Source: Avena insularis (lineage: Eukaryota; Streptophyta; Magnoliopsida; Poales; Poaceae). Taken from it: a stretch of 64,000 nucleotides of DNA. Location of the stretch: assembly GCA_023614405.1 (NCBI GenBank), contig CM042697.1, positions 303,398,323 to 303,462,322 of the forward strand, written 5' to 3'. The position numbers and the translations under genes were made by a program. Shown in pieces: positions 1 through 10,925 of the stretch (within the stretch, counting starts at the first letter, position 1; every line of letters begins with the position of its first letter). The notes beneath the pieces were generated by a model. The model did no database searches, was not told where the DNA came from, and was given only the letters and a program-made list of their open reading frames with translations.

Positions 1-536
1 GAGAATCATAATTTATACTCAGTACTAATATCACAGAAGTGATTAGTTCCCATAAAAGATTTAATGCATTCATAATCATAGTTTATACCCGACTTTCTTC
101 CTTTGTCATTCTCCCATGCTTCAGTGTTTTCTTGAATACGGTCTAGAAGATCCCACTTAGCTTCTTCCTTCATACGTGTAAATGATCCAGCGCAAGAAGC
201 ATCTAATAAATCTTTATCATGAAGAGAAAGCCTTGCATAAAAGTTATTAATAATAATATTGTTAGGGAGTTCATGAATAGGCCATTTAAGCATTAATAAC
301 TTCAATATCCCCCAAGCTTGGGATGTACTCTCTCCATCACGAGGCCAAAATATATATATTAGATTCCTATCCTTATGAATCTCACTGGGAGGATAGAATT
401 TAGAATAAAAGAAAGGTACTATTTCTTCCCATTCCATAGATTGTTCATTCTTCAGCAGCTTATACCATTCTTCAGCTCTTCCTTTCAATGATATAGAGAG
501 TAACTTCTTCTTAACTTGTTCAGTTGTGATACCTGC
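1..536 (-). pseudogene. Ty3/gypsy gag, C-terminal part (element continues left)
   Basis: This stretch reads on the minus strand as the central and C-terminal part of a plant LTR-retrotransposon gag (capsid) protein. Recognisable segments are SISLKGRAEEWYKLLKN, FYSKFYPPSEIHKDRN and PNNIIINNFYARLSL, which are typical of cereal gypsy gag. It continues the N-terminal part at 1961-2208 once the solo LTR at 537-1960 is set aside. A TGA at 6-8 follows the last clear residues, and family members normally continue past this point, so the stop is probably a mutation. The pol part would lie left of base 1. Capsid assembly is the family role; no activity is expected from a gene split this way. Confidence 0.88.
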
Positions 537-1960
537 TGATGACCCACAAGTATAGGGGTGTATCGTAGTACTTTCGATAAATAGGAGTGTCGATCCCAAT
601 GAGGAGCAGAAGGTGTTGACTAGTGGTATGGAGTAGGAAATCTCTGCAAATACTTAGAAAATGGATTTTTAGGGGTTTTCTGATAAGGCAACAAAACAAA
701 TAGAAAGTAATAAATACAAAGAACAAACGCAACAAGTGGCCCAATCCTTACTTAGAAAAGGACAAGCCGGTGGAAATACTTATAAGGACCAAACGTTCTC
801 GAGGACACATGGGAATTCTGTCAAGTGCATTCGTTTCAAATAGCTGAGTACTCTTCTTTGGTGTTGTAAGTGTTGTGTGGGTGAACCTGTGCTAATGTAC
901 CGACATTACTTGGACTAATACATACTTGTGATTAAACCCCCTGCAAGCATCCGCAACTACAGGAAAGTAATTAAGATATAAACCTAACCATAGCCTTAAA
1001 CTCTGAGATCCTACGCTCCCTTGTGCAAAGGTGTCCTAACGGGGGTTCAGGTTTCTGTCACTCCGGCAACCCCACAATTAGTAGACAAATACACAATGCA
1101 TTCCCCTAGTCGATATTCACATCACACCACTATAAGAATAGCACCACAACTTAAATACTAAACCATTGAATAATAACTCAACATAGATCAACTAATAACA
1201 ACATGATTTCTCCCATGTCCTCAAGAACTAGATGAACTACTCACAAGACATCATATGGATCAAGATCAAAGATGATATGGTGATGGATAACAATCTGAAC
1301 ATAAACAATAATAGTAATCAACACCGGGAAAGTTTCCCCTAAGAACTAAAGCAATATCCAACACAATTGGTACAGCAGGACGGAGTGGTGATGATGGTGC
1401 TAGTGGATATGATGGTGTGGATGATGATGATCACGGTGTTGATGGAGATGATCTCCCCTCTCCGGGAAGGAATTTTCCCGGTAGAAATCTGTCTGCCAGA
1501 GAGATCTTTCTCTCTCGGTGTTTTCCGCCCCGCAGAGGCGGCGAAAATCTATCTGTGTTCGCTCCCCTGGAGTTAGGGTTCCGTAAGGAAGATATAGGCG
1601 AGAGGGCAGAGTCGGAGGCCAGGCAGGTGGGCCACACCTGCCCTAGGTGCAGGGCAAGGTGGGCCCGCGCCTAGGTGGTGTGGGCCCCCTGTGTCCCTTC
1701 TTCGTCTCCCCTTCTGGCTTCCTCTGTCTTTCGGGAAAATATAATTTTCCCATAGTTTTCTGGCATTTTTCTGATCTTTGTGAAATTGCATCAAAACACC
1801 TTTTTTCCATCAGAATCATAACTCCGGCAGTGCATGCTCCAAGAATCATCCAACATGCAAAAACAATACAAAAGACATAAGTAATACCTCATAGTAAGAC
1901 ATATATCAATGAATAGAGGCAAATTATGATATAGAATGGTGATGCAAATTGGACGTATCA
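537..1960 (-). mobile_element. Solo LTR of a gypsy element inserted in gag
   Basis: The segment starts TGATGACCCACAAG and ends GGACGTATCA. It is flanked on both sides by the 5-bp direct repeat CCTGC (532-536 and 1961-1965), a clean target-site duplication. No internal domain lies between the ends, so this is a solo LTR left by LTR-LTR recombination. It is a full-length relative of the LTR at 2290-3785, so one family member inserted into the gag of another. The biological orientation is minus, since the reverse complement starts TGATACGTCC and ends GTGGGTCATCA. Confidence 0.9.
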
Positions 1961-2208
1961 CCTGCACACTTAAACAACCCGCATAATTCATGGATAAAAA
2001 GCAAGTGATCACCAGGATGGACAGTTGCATCCCCAAAATAATAATTATCCATAACACGATCAACAATTCTTGTAGGTATCTTAAAAGGATCTATCTCAAT
2101 AGGTGGTGGTTCATCTACTACCCTAGCAGTGGTAGTGACTTTCCCAAACAGGAAACCAAGTGGGTTATCCATATTGGAAACAAAGTAACAAACAAAAATA
2201 AAAAGCAA
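1961..2208 (-). pseudogene. Ty3/gypsy gag, N-terminal part
   Basis: The minus-strand frame contains MDNPLGFLFGKVTTTARVV and FGDATVHPGDHLLFIHELC, both typical of the start of cereal gypsy gag. The frame breaks exactly at the CCTGC duplication of the solo LTR and resumes at base 536. It lies 70-90 bp downstream of the primer-binding site, as expected for the first gene of the element. The start is taken near 2208, but the ATG of MDNPL is an equally good choice. Confidence 0.85.
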
Positions 2209-2260
2209 TACTCATAGTAGAAGTTTCCTTTACCAGTTCCACTCTTTAATAGCGCTTCAC

Positions 2261-2278
2261 TCCCAGGCAACGGTGCTA
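2261..2278 (-). other. Primer-binding site, tRNA-Asp type
   Basis: On the minus strand this reads TAGCACCGTTGCCTGGGA. That is the tRNA-Asp primer-site consensus of plant gypsy elements (TGGCGCCGTTGCCGGGGA) with three changes. It starts 11 bp inside the LTR edge at 2290. This establishes that the LTR at 2290-3785 is the 5' LTR of the element carrying the split gag. Confidence 0.8.
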
Positions 2279-2289
2279 GAAAATATTCA

Positions 2290-3785
2290 TGATGACCCAC
2301 AAGTATAGGGGGTGTACCGTAGTCCTTTCAATAAATAGGAGTGTCGATCCCAACGAGGAGCAGAAGGTGTTGACTAGTGGCTTGGAGAAGGAATTCTCTG
2401 TAAATACTTAGCAAATGGATTTCTAGGGGTTTCTGATAAAGCAAAGAAATAAGTGCAAGTAAATAAACACAGAAAATAATTGCAGTAAGTGGCCCAATCC
2501 TTTATTATCAAAGTACAAGCCGGTGGTAATACTTATGAGGACCAAACGTTCTCGAGGACACATGGGAATACTGTCAAGTGGTTTCGCTTCATCTAAATGA
2601 TTAATCTTCTTTGGTTTGATAAGTGTTGTGTAGGTGAACATGTGCTAATGTAATGACCTTACTAGGACTAATACATACTTGTGATTAAACCCCTTGCAAG
2701 CATATGCAAGTACATTAAGATAAAAACCTAACCATAGCCTTAAATTTTGAGATCCTACATTCCCTTGTGCAAAGGTTTTCTAACGGGGGTTCATGTTTGT
2801 CACTCCGGCAACCCCACAATTAGTAGCTAAATACACAATGCATTTCCCTAGGCCTACAAATGGTGAAGTATCATGTAGTCGATGTTCACATGACACCACT
2901 AGAAGAATAGAACCACAACTTAAATATTAAACCATTGAATAACACCTCAACACAATTCCACTACTAACAACATGAATTCTCCCATGTCCTCAAGAACTAA
3001 ACGAACTACTCACGAGACATCATATGGATCAAGATGAGAGATGATATAGTGATGGATAAAAATCTGAACATAAACAATAATTCAATGGTTCCACTCACAA
3101 GCATCAACTACAAAAGTAATCGACACCCGGAAAGTTCCCCTAGGAACTATGCAAGATTCAACACAATTGTTACAGCGGGATGGAGTGATGATGATGGTGC
3201 TGGTGGAGATCATGGTGTGGATGATGATGATGATCAAAATGAAGTCTAGCCTGATGACGTTGTTGATGGCGATGATCTCCCCTCTCCGGGAAGGAATTTC
3301 CCCGGCAGAAATCTGTTTGCCGGAGAGCTCTTCCTCTCTTTGTAGTTTCTGCCCCGCAGAGGCGGCGGAATCTTTTTGTGGTCACTACTCGAACTTTCGG
3401 GTTTTGGGAGGAAGATATAGGAGAAGGGGTGGAGCCAGAGGTGGGCCAGGGTGGCCACAACCCCTGGTGGCGTAGTCCAGGGTGGCACACGCCTGGGGGG
3501 GATGTGGGCCCCCTGTGGCCTAACTCCGCCTCCCCTTCTAGCTTCCTTCGTCTTCTGGATAAATATGATTTTCCATAGTTTTCTTGTATTTTTCTGATCT
3601 TCGCGAAAATTGCATCTAGACACTGCTTTTTCCATCAGAATCCTGACACCAGCAGTTCGTCCTCCAAGAATCATCCAACATCCTAAAACAGATGAAATAA
3701 CATAAGTATCACCTCTTAATACGGAATATATTAATGAATAACAACAAATTATGATATAGAATGGTGATGCAAATTGGACATATCA
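2290..3785 (-). mobile_element. 5' LTR of the gypsy element with the split gag
   Basis: Same family as the solo LTR at 537-1960: it starts TGATGACCCACAAG and ends GGACATATCA. It is followed inward (minus direction) by the primer site and gag. Its outer edge abuts an unrelated LTR fragment at 3786, so this element inserted into older transposon DNA. The partner 3' LTR and target duplication lie outside the window. The 70-140 aa open frames inside it are LTR sequence and not genes. Confidence 0.85.
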
Positions 3786-4111
3786 TTCAACCATAATATG
3801 TAGCCAACTCGACCTATCCCCGGGACCTGGCCTATCTATATAAGGGCTAGGAGGACACAGCGAGAAGGACAGACTCACCTCATACACACACCTCATGCCA
3901 GATTGCATCTGTGTACCCCCTATAACCTTCGGTTCCACCGTAATCAAGAATGAACAAGCAGGAGTAGGGTTTTCCCTTCGGGGGCTGAACCTGGGTAAAC
4001 CTCGTGTCCCCATGTTGCTTGCCTGTTAACCGTCTCGCGACTTCCAGCATCCCCATCTTCTCCAAAACCCAAGTCCATAACAATGGGCATTGACGAGTCG
4101 AACCCTCGTCA
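3786..4111 (+). mobile_element. 3' part of an older LTR of another family
   Basis: A TATA-like TCTATATAAGG lies near 3833-3845. It is followed by an LTR-type R/U5 run (AACCTTCGGTTCCACC, then TGAACCTGGGTAAACCTCGTG) and ends near CTCGTCA at 4111. This arrangement is familiar from cereal gypsy LTRs. The left part is missing where the gypsy 5' LTR starts, so it was already present when that element inserted. The right boundary is inferred from sequence feel, as the matching end is not in the window. Confidence 0.55.
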
Positions 4112-5450
4112 GACTTACAACAACTTTCTTTACAATGACATTGTATCTGTTCATGTGGCATCCCTCAAATTCTCTAGCAGAGTCAACTATTTTTTCGAAT
4201 CCCTGTTAGACTTCTTCTGCATTTGAACGAGCAAAATAAATTGCATCACGTGGTCAAAATGGAGAATGAAAAGATAAGATGCATACAGATTGCACAACAT
4301 TAATTAAATACTAATACCAGTACAAAACAACAGGTCCTTACCAATTGGTAGAGGTGCCCAATTATGGTGCGGGATCCTATACGACTTAGTACTCGTACTT
4401 TATTATGGCTAGAATAGTTCCTTTGAGCGATAGCCTACAAAAAAGGTGACTTGTAAGACACATGCATAAATAGGAATTGAAAAGACGATCTAGTCTCACA
4501 ATCTTCTGAAAGCATACCTCATTATTTTGATCAAGCTAGTGGTGGATAAGATCACCACACTGATTGTCAATCATTGTGATCGACAGGAGACGATCTTGTA
4601 ACATCCTGAAAACACTTTCTAGAGAAGTTTTGCTTCTTTAGCCTGTGGTGTTGCTGGCGCAAACATGCGGAGAATATGCTTTTGAGAACAACCTTTACAT
4701 CCTCTATATTCTCATCGAACATGAAAAATCTCTATAGACAACAATGAGTAGCATATATATAAAAAACGACAAGCTAAGAAAAAAAGGGACAGAGCAATGG
4801 AGTATGTCCAAGAGACAGATGACATGTAACTTCTTCAGTAAAACCTCGAAATGCTTAGCAATATTTCGATGGTGTTTCTATGAAAGCAATATGGGAATAT
4901 CATTTCTCACGGACACGCCTGTGATTCATGCTATATAAGCAAATTCATGTGGATCCAGTGGCCATCTGAATCATGCTATAAATGTGATGGGAAGTCTTGA
5001 TTTAGTTATTTCAAGCATCTATACAAGATTTTTTCCCATTGTCGACCCCCTTGTTAATCTTCATCGTGGTGCAACTAAAAAAAGTTACATCAAAAGATCA
5101 ATTTGGTGTCATGCTCATTTGCAACGGAGTATATGTCTTTGTTAGTACTAAAGGTCATTGGGAGATCATTACCAGTTCATTGCTGAGAAGCTGCTATTGA
5201 ACCTGGTTCTGCTGCCAATTGTTGCTGGGTAACCGGATTGGCTACTGGTGGATGTGGGATTTGTATTTTTTTTATTCGCAGCCGCTAGTGCAACTTGACC
5301 CACAGGTGCGGGATTAGGACGAAATTTTTATGTTAGTGTTCTGCATTATTGTCTTTTTTGGCGTGGTTGTCACTTTCAACGGGATTAAGTAGGGTCTGAG
5401 GCCTTGTTCTGACTTCGTTTCCTACATTGGAAGCAAATAGCTTTTGAGAT
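4112..5450 (-). pseudogene. Degenerate PTTA/En-Spm-type plant transposase gene
   Basis: One minus-strand exon (about 4722 to 4518) encodes LRQQHHRLKKQNFSRKCF, then, after a frameshift, a segment like MIDNQCGDLIHH. This matches the order (R)xxLKKxYF...MTDxQWxxLxxxW of the plant PTTA/En/Spm transposase domain. It ends at a good donor (GAG|GTATGC). The next exon, 4434-4342, has TAG|GC and TTG|GTAAGG borders and encodes a segment ending SRIGSRTIIGHLYQL, like the GSRSY...L tail of the domain. Upstream, 5150-5300 reads as a degenerate P/Q/A-rich linker. Stops and frameshifts make it a relic. A possible first exon is ATG 6108 to about 6040, behind a TATA-like ATATAAAAGG on the minus strand near 6351-6360; that link is speculative. 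Confidence 0.5.
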
Positions 5451-7004
5451 TTATCATGGAATCATGTGCAAAATAGAAAATTATTCAGGAGTACTTGCGG
5501 CAGTTGATAGCTCAAAAAACAATGAATCCCATCACAACTCTAGTACAGTAAATTACTTCCGCTAGTATAACCATTTGGCACCCTGAGTGACAAGAAACCA
5601 TACGAAGTTTCAATATAATCGACCAATATGCGGGTTTGACTATAATAATGATAACATAACTTGCATGGTGTAAGGTTTTAAAGGAAAAAGCTGAACAGAT
5701 CGAATCAAACTGATTTTCTTAGTAGATAAAGGGCAGTCTATGCCCACTTGGTTATACTATAAACAAGGAGCCATGACATACTAATTCGGCTCAGAACGTC
5801 AGCAAGATTTGACGAAGACGGATTGTGCTATCTGTGACCTTTACGCCCCAACAAGAATCATTTTATATGAAATTCCACAGATGTTAGAGGAGGTTCATAA
5901 TGATGGTAAGGAACGCTCTACCAAACACTTTAGTAAGGATCAAGTATATGAGCAAGAATGCAGTACAACAAGCAACGAAGTACTTTTTATAGTAATCAAA
6001 TGCATAACAAAAGAGAGCATAAAGTGTTCAACAACCTTCCTCTAAGGAGGAGACGGGTTTATGCTTTGCGTTGGTGCGGTCGAGCGGGCGGGCGCATCGT
6101 TTGCCCATCTCTCCGGCGCCAGAGACGAGGGAGTCCGTGAAGGTGATGGGACTTTGAAGCGACAGTATCGTGTTTGCCGGCGATGCTGGGCACGCTCCGA
6201 CGTGGTGGTTGTTTGAGTGGGGAAGCCGCTGCCTCTTGCTAATATCAAGGGAGTTGTGTCTTTGGTCACTACGGTACATGGTGAGGATACTGTGGTGGCG
6301 AGGAGCGACGGCAGTGCATGGCCATATTCTTGGGAGATGTGGGATAAGGCGCCTTTTATATGTATCATTGGCGTCAGTGGTATGTTCGATACTTTTGAAT
6401 TGCGCGTGGCGCCGGGTTAGTTTAAAGAAAAACCCGTCAATGTAATGCAAAATTTGGTGATCTTTTGCCCGCCAAAAAATTTGGTGATATCTACTCTATT
6501 GCTACACTAGCTAGGAGCCGAGCTAGAAGAAGTGCATCGAATGCGATGGGAGGTATGAATGCACCAGCAGCCTTTACCAGGTGTAGACTCCCTTTTCCGT
6601 ACTGCGAAAATGCTATGCACAATCCCGAGGACAACCTCTGCTTCAAGCACTCATACTCTAGTTATACTCCCCTTTTCGAAAAAAATAGGAGTACTAGTAT
6701 ACTACATCCATTCCGTTTTTAGAAAAATATGTAGATCAAGAAAATAATTTGATCATAAATTTGGTAAACTATGCCGCTCGGGATGGAAGCGATAGTAATA
6801 AGTAACTACGGAGTATACTATAGTAAGAAAGATTATCACATCAAATTTGACTCTAGCAACATTGTGGCTGGTGATGCATGTGACATTCACCAACCAACCA
6901 AATACTTTACCAGCAAGTACACAATCATAACTTCATACTACTAAATAAAGGTTTTTCAATTTACTAGTGCCATTTTGCAATGTATATTATCAGATCATGA
7001 ACTA
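5451..7004. other. Intergenic stretch, little recognisable
   Basis: I see no convincing gene. The G+C-rich part at 6050-6420 has overlapping open frames on both strands. The minus strand shows a TATA-like element near 6355 followed by an ATG at 6108 (MGKRCARPLDRTNAKHKPV, then a possible splice donor), which could be a first exon of the transposase relic to the left. At 6660-6840 there are short pieces resembling decayed MITE ends (CTCC...GGAG), but I could not pair them. Confidence 0.35.
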
Positions 7005-7086
7005 CTCCCTTCGTTTCATAATATATGCATATTTAGTAAGTTGTTTTAGCACTGTAAATAGGATTATATTATGAAAAAAGATGGAG
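7005..7086. mobile_element. Stowaway-type MITE
   Basis: An 82-bp element starts CTCCCTTCGTTTCATAATATA and ends TATATTATGAAAAAAGATGGAG. The ends are inverted repeats of the CTCCCTCCGTTCC type used by Stowaway (Tc1/mariner) MITEs. The dinucleotide TA flanks both ends (7003-7004 and 7087-7088), which is the expected target duplication. Confidence 0.85.
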
Positions 7087-7115
7087 TACTAACTTAAGGT
7101 CTTCCACGTGCTGGC

Positions 7116-8175
7116 TCATTGATGGAGATCCACCACAGCTTCATGCTTTAGCTTTGCCAGCTCGGCCAGGAGTTTGTCCTTCTGGTCCTCGAGGTCCTAG
7201 ATCTGTTTGAAGCTGATGCCCAACATCTCCACCATGCCGATGTTCCGCCACTTTAGCTCGTCATGCTCAATTAAGTATTCCATGGAGAGATTCCTGAGGA
7301 GGCTAAGCCAGGCCTTGTCAGCGGCGAGTTAGGAGTAAAGTCTAGTGCACTCCTTGACGAGGGCGCTTCTATCCGTTGTCATGGCGCAAAATTCGGCCAT
7401 CACCTTTTCACCATAAACTCGATCTCGAAGCCAATATTATGTTAGATGAACATGGAGCAAAAACTCAGAAGTGTACCTAGAGAACTATCAAGGAAGACAG
7501 ACACAGAACCAGAATTTTTTACCTCGTGGCTATATCGATTAGCCTCCATCAGCGATAGTGAAGATGATTCTACATGCAGGAGTGCCGCGGGAACGCGAAG
7601 AATCCCCGACCTAACAGAACATTGATAAAGAATTTACTAGTAGTAGGGAAAATTAGCGAATCAAGAAATGGTCAAAGAGATGGAAAGTTTCCCAAGCAAA
7701 GATATTTACCTGAAGGTATCACCGTCCATCGACGAAGGTGAAGATATTTCTGCAGGCAAAAGTGCTGAGGGAAATCGAAGACCACCCGACCTAAGAAAAT
7801 ATTGAGGAAGAATGTTCTAGTAGTTAAATGGGCGAACCAAGAAACGGTCAAAGATGTGGAGAGTTGTGCAAGCACGGATATTTACCTAAAGGTATCTATC
7901 ACTTGCTGCAGCGGCTTTAAAGAACCTTGAGTTGAAGAACTCTCCCCTGTAGCCGAGGGATTCGACCGTGACCCATTGATCGTGGAAGAATGACAAGCCG
8001 ATTTCTTGTCTTCATCCAGCTTCACCGTCACAACACGAGTCCTTCTATGGTGGGACTTGTTCCTGGTCATGCGGGTGAAGTAGCACATCAAAAAGGAACG
8101 AGAACAAGCAAAGCAATCTGGCAGAGAAGAACTATAGTCACGAAGAGAGGAGGAAGAAGGTCCAGTCCATGACAA
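7116..8175 (-). pseudogene. Coiled-coil gene relic with a duplicated exon
   Basis: Minus-strand gene structure inferred from splice signals. Exon 1 is ATG 8175 to 7886 (Ser/Arg-rich, ends QQVIDTF, donor AG|GTAAATAT). Next come two homologous exons, 7790-7710 and 7610-7523, each entered after TTAG and starting in phase 2, encoding SGGLRFPSALLP and SGILRVPAALLH respectively. The last segment, about 7405-7116, encodes a charged helical coiled coil (DKAWLSLLRNLSMEYLIEHDELK) ending TGA at 7118-7116. Two in-frame stops (TAA 7331-7329, TAG 7199-7197) and a probable 1-nt shift near 7405 disable it. I do not recognise a named family; the coiled-coil tail resembles those at 17.5-20.8 kb, so they may be paralogues. 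Function unknown. Confidence 0.55.
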
Positions 8176-8580
8176 GTGTCCTCTTCATCTCCACGCGAGT
8201 ACTAAAAACCATTTCTACTAAGATACAGTACTTGACGTAGAAATCAAAGAGACTTACACGTGAGAATCAGGTAATTAAAGTATGCCATATCATTTTTTAT
8301 ATAAAATTATAATTATAATAGGTGAAGCTCAAATAATAATAATAATTTTAAGCCACGTCCATAAAGTATCGGGTGAGCTCAGAAAATAATTATAGCAATA
8401 TAAAAAAATTACAATCATGGGACTACAAGACGGTAGCTCTAACATGTGGGTCCTATCTTATGGACAAGTTTGACTAGATACATTGTGGTGCAATCAACTA
8501 GCTTATGGTATAGCAAGTGGGTCTCACTTTAAAGATAGGTTTGGCCATATACATAGGTGATGCCCAAATACTCTTGATAT
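8176..8580. other. AT-rich flank of the tandem array
   Basis: No gene is visible. Part of it (about 8250-8380, around TTTTTTATATAAAATTATAATTA and AAGCCACGTCCATAAAG) recurs in reverse complement at about 48540-48640, next to a fragment of the same tandem repeat. It therefore probably belongs to the same mobile or repeated unit as the array. Confidence 0.55.
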
Positions 8581-10925
8581 CATGTAAGTACAACATGTCG
8601 GTCCACTATAAATATTTGAAAGGTCCTCTTATGGCATTCATATCCATATTCTTCAGACTTTCTTTACGGAAAGGAACAATCTCATCATCACTCAGAAAAT
8701 TAAGAATGTTCTTCCCTGATAGCTGGATACTCACAAAAATGTCATTGTTTACTAAAAATAAGATGCACCCATCTACCTTCGAAAAGAGAATTATTAATTC
8801 AAGAGCAATCTATTGCGCTTACTGGAAGCTCGAGTTTGACCTAATTTCGTTAGATTGTCAAGATTCAAACTTTTAGCAAGAAGTTGAACCCGGTGTCAAA
8901 ACTCTTGGTGGTGGTGTGTAATATATTAAATGCCCCCAATGGTTACCTCAAAAAATCACAAAACTTTCAAATCAAGCCTACAATTTTCTTGTAGTTCAAA
9001 TTTGACCTAATTCTGATAAGTCGGCATAAAGTCATTCAAGTTGGCAGAATTAGCTAGGATGGAGTTTGAAAACTCATAAAATTAAACATAGGAATCATAA
9101 GTGAAACATGTTGGTCCACTTAATATGTTTGGAGGCTTGGCTTGTGGCATTCAGATCCATATTCTTCGGACATTCTTTACGAAAAAGAACAATCTCGTCA
9201 TTACTCGGGAAATTGAGAATGTTCTTTCCTGATAGTTGGAAACTCACACCAACGACATTATTTACTAAAAGGAGATGTACACAACTACCTCTGAAATGAA
9301 ATTTAATTCGACAGCAATCTATCGCGCTTACTAGTAGCTCAAGTTTGACCTAATTTCGTTAAATTGTCAAGATGCAAAATCTTAGCAAGAAGTTGAAACG
9401 TTTTTCAAAACTCTTAGTGGTGGTTTGTGATATATTCAATGAACCTCCGATGGTTACCTCCAAAAAAATCACGTAGCTTTCAAAGCAACCTACAATTTTC
9501 CTGTAGTTCAAATTTGACCTAATTTCGATAAATCAACATAAAGTCATTCAAGTTGGCGGAGATAGCAAGAGAAAAGTTTGAAGACTCATGAAGCATGGGA
9601 ATCATAAGTAGTACAACATGTCAGTCCAATATATATGTATGAAATCTTCGCTTGTGGCATATTCAAATCCAATATTCTTTGGACTTTCTTTACAGAAAGT
9701 AACAATCTCGTCATCACTCGGAAAATTAAGAATGTTCTTTCTTGATAGTTGGAAACTCACACCGACAACATTGTTTACTAAATAAAATAAAATTCACCCA
9801 TCTACCTTCGAAAATATAATTAATTAAAGAGCAATCTATCGTTCTTACTTGTGCCTAAAGTTTGACCTAATTTCATTAAGTTGTCAAGATGAAAATCTTA
9901 GCAAGAAGTTAACCTGTTTTCAAAACTCTCGGTGGTGTTTCGTGATATATTAAATGACCCCCCTGATGGTTCCTCAAAAAAATTTCAAAACTTTCAAATA
10001 AACCTAGAATTTTCCTTTAGTTCAAAATTGACATAATTTTGATAAATCAGCATAAAGTCATTCAAGTGGGTAGATTTAGCTAGGCCGAATTTTGAAAAAT
10101 CATAAAACATGGGAATCGTAAGTACAACATGTCAGTCCCCTATAAATATCTGAAAGGTCTGCTTGTGGCATTCAGATCCATATTCTTCAAACTTTCTTTA
10201 CGGAAAGGAACAATCTCGTTGTCACTCATAAAATTAAGAATGTTCTTTCCTGATAGTTGGATACTCACACCGATGGAATTGTTTACTAAAAATAACATGC
10301 ACCCATCTACCTTTCGAAAGAGAATTAGTAATTAAATAGCAATCTATTGCGCTTACTGGTAGCTCGAGTTTGATATAATTTTGTTAAATTGTCAAGATGC
10401 AAAATTTTAGCAAGAAGATGAATCCGGTGTCAAAACTCTCGGTGGTAGTTTGTGATATATTAAATGCCCCACAATGGTTACCTCAAAAATCGCAAAACTC
10501 TCAAACCAAGCACACAATTTTCTTGTAGTTCATATTTGACCTAATTTCGATAAGTCGGCATAAAGTCATTCAAGTGCGCAAAGTTAGCTAGGACAGAGTT
10601 TGAAAACTAATAAAATTAAACATAGGAATCGTAAGTGAAAAATGTTGGTCTAGTTAATATGTCTAGAAGCTTGGCTTGTGGCATTCAGATCCATATTCTT
10701 CAGACTTTCTTACGAAAAATAAAAATCTTGTCATTACTCGAGAAATTGAGAATGTTCTTTCCTGATAGTTGGAAACTCACACCGATGGCATTATTTACTA
10801 CAAGAAGATGCACCCATATACCTCCGAAAAGACATTTAATTCAAATGCAATCTACCTCGCTTACTTGTAGCTCAAGTTTGACCAAATTCCGTTAAATCAG
10901 CAAGAAGTCAGTGAAGTTTGAGAAG
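8581..10925 (+). repeat. Tandem array, block 1, units of about 510 bp
   Basis: The unit is marked by GTAAGTACAACATGT-like starts at about 8584, 9097, 9604, 10118 and 10631, a period of 507-514 bp. There are four complete units and a truncated fifth. Shared landmarks in each unit are TTCTTTACGGAAAGGAACAA, AAGAATGTTCTTTCCTGATAG, GCTCAAGTTTGACCTAATTTC and TAGCAAGAAGTTGAA. A plus-strand frame containing KLRMFFPDSWKLTP recurs but its length and frame vary between units, so coding is not supported. Base composition is A+T-rich. Confidence 0.85.

Noticed and set aside
2285..3789. ATTCA flanking both sides of the LTR at 2290-3785, resembling a target duplication of a second solo LTR
   Set aside because: A tRNA-Asp primer site and gag adjoin the inner edge, so this is the 5' LTR of an element, and the match needs a shared terminal base.
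6665..6840. Possible second Stowaway element near the one at 7005
   Set aside because: CTCC and GGAG pieces are present but no pair with matching inverted arms and TA duplications could be set.
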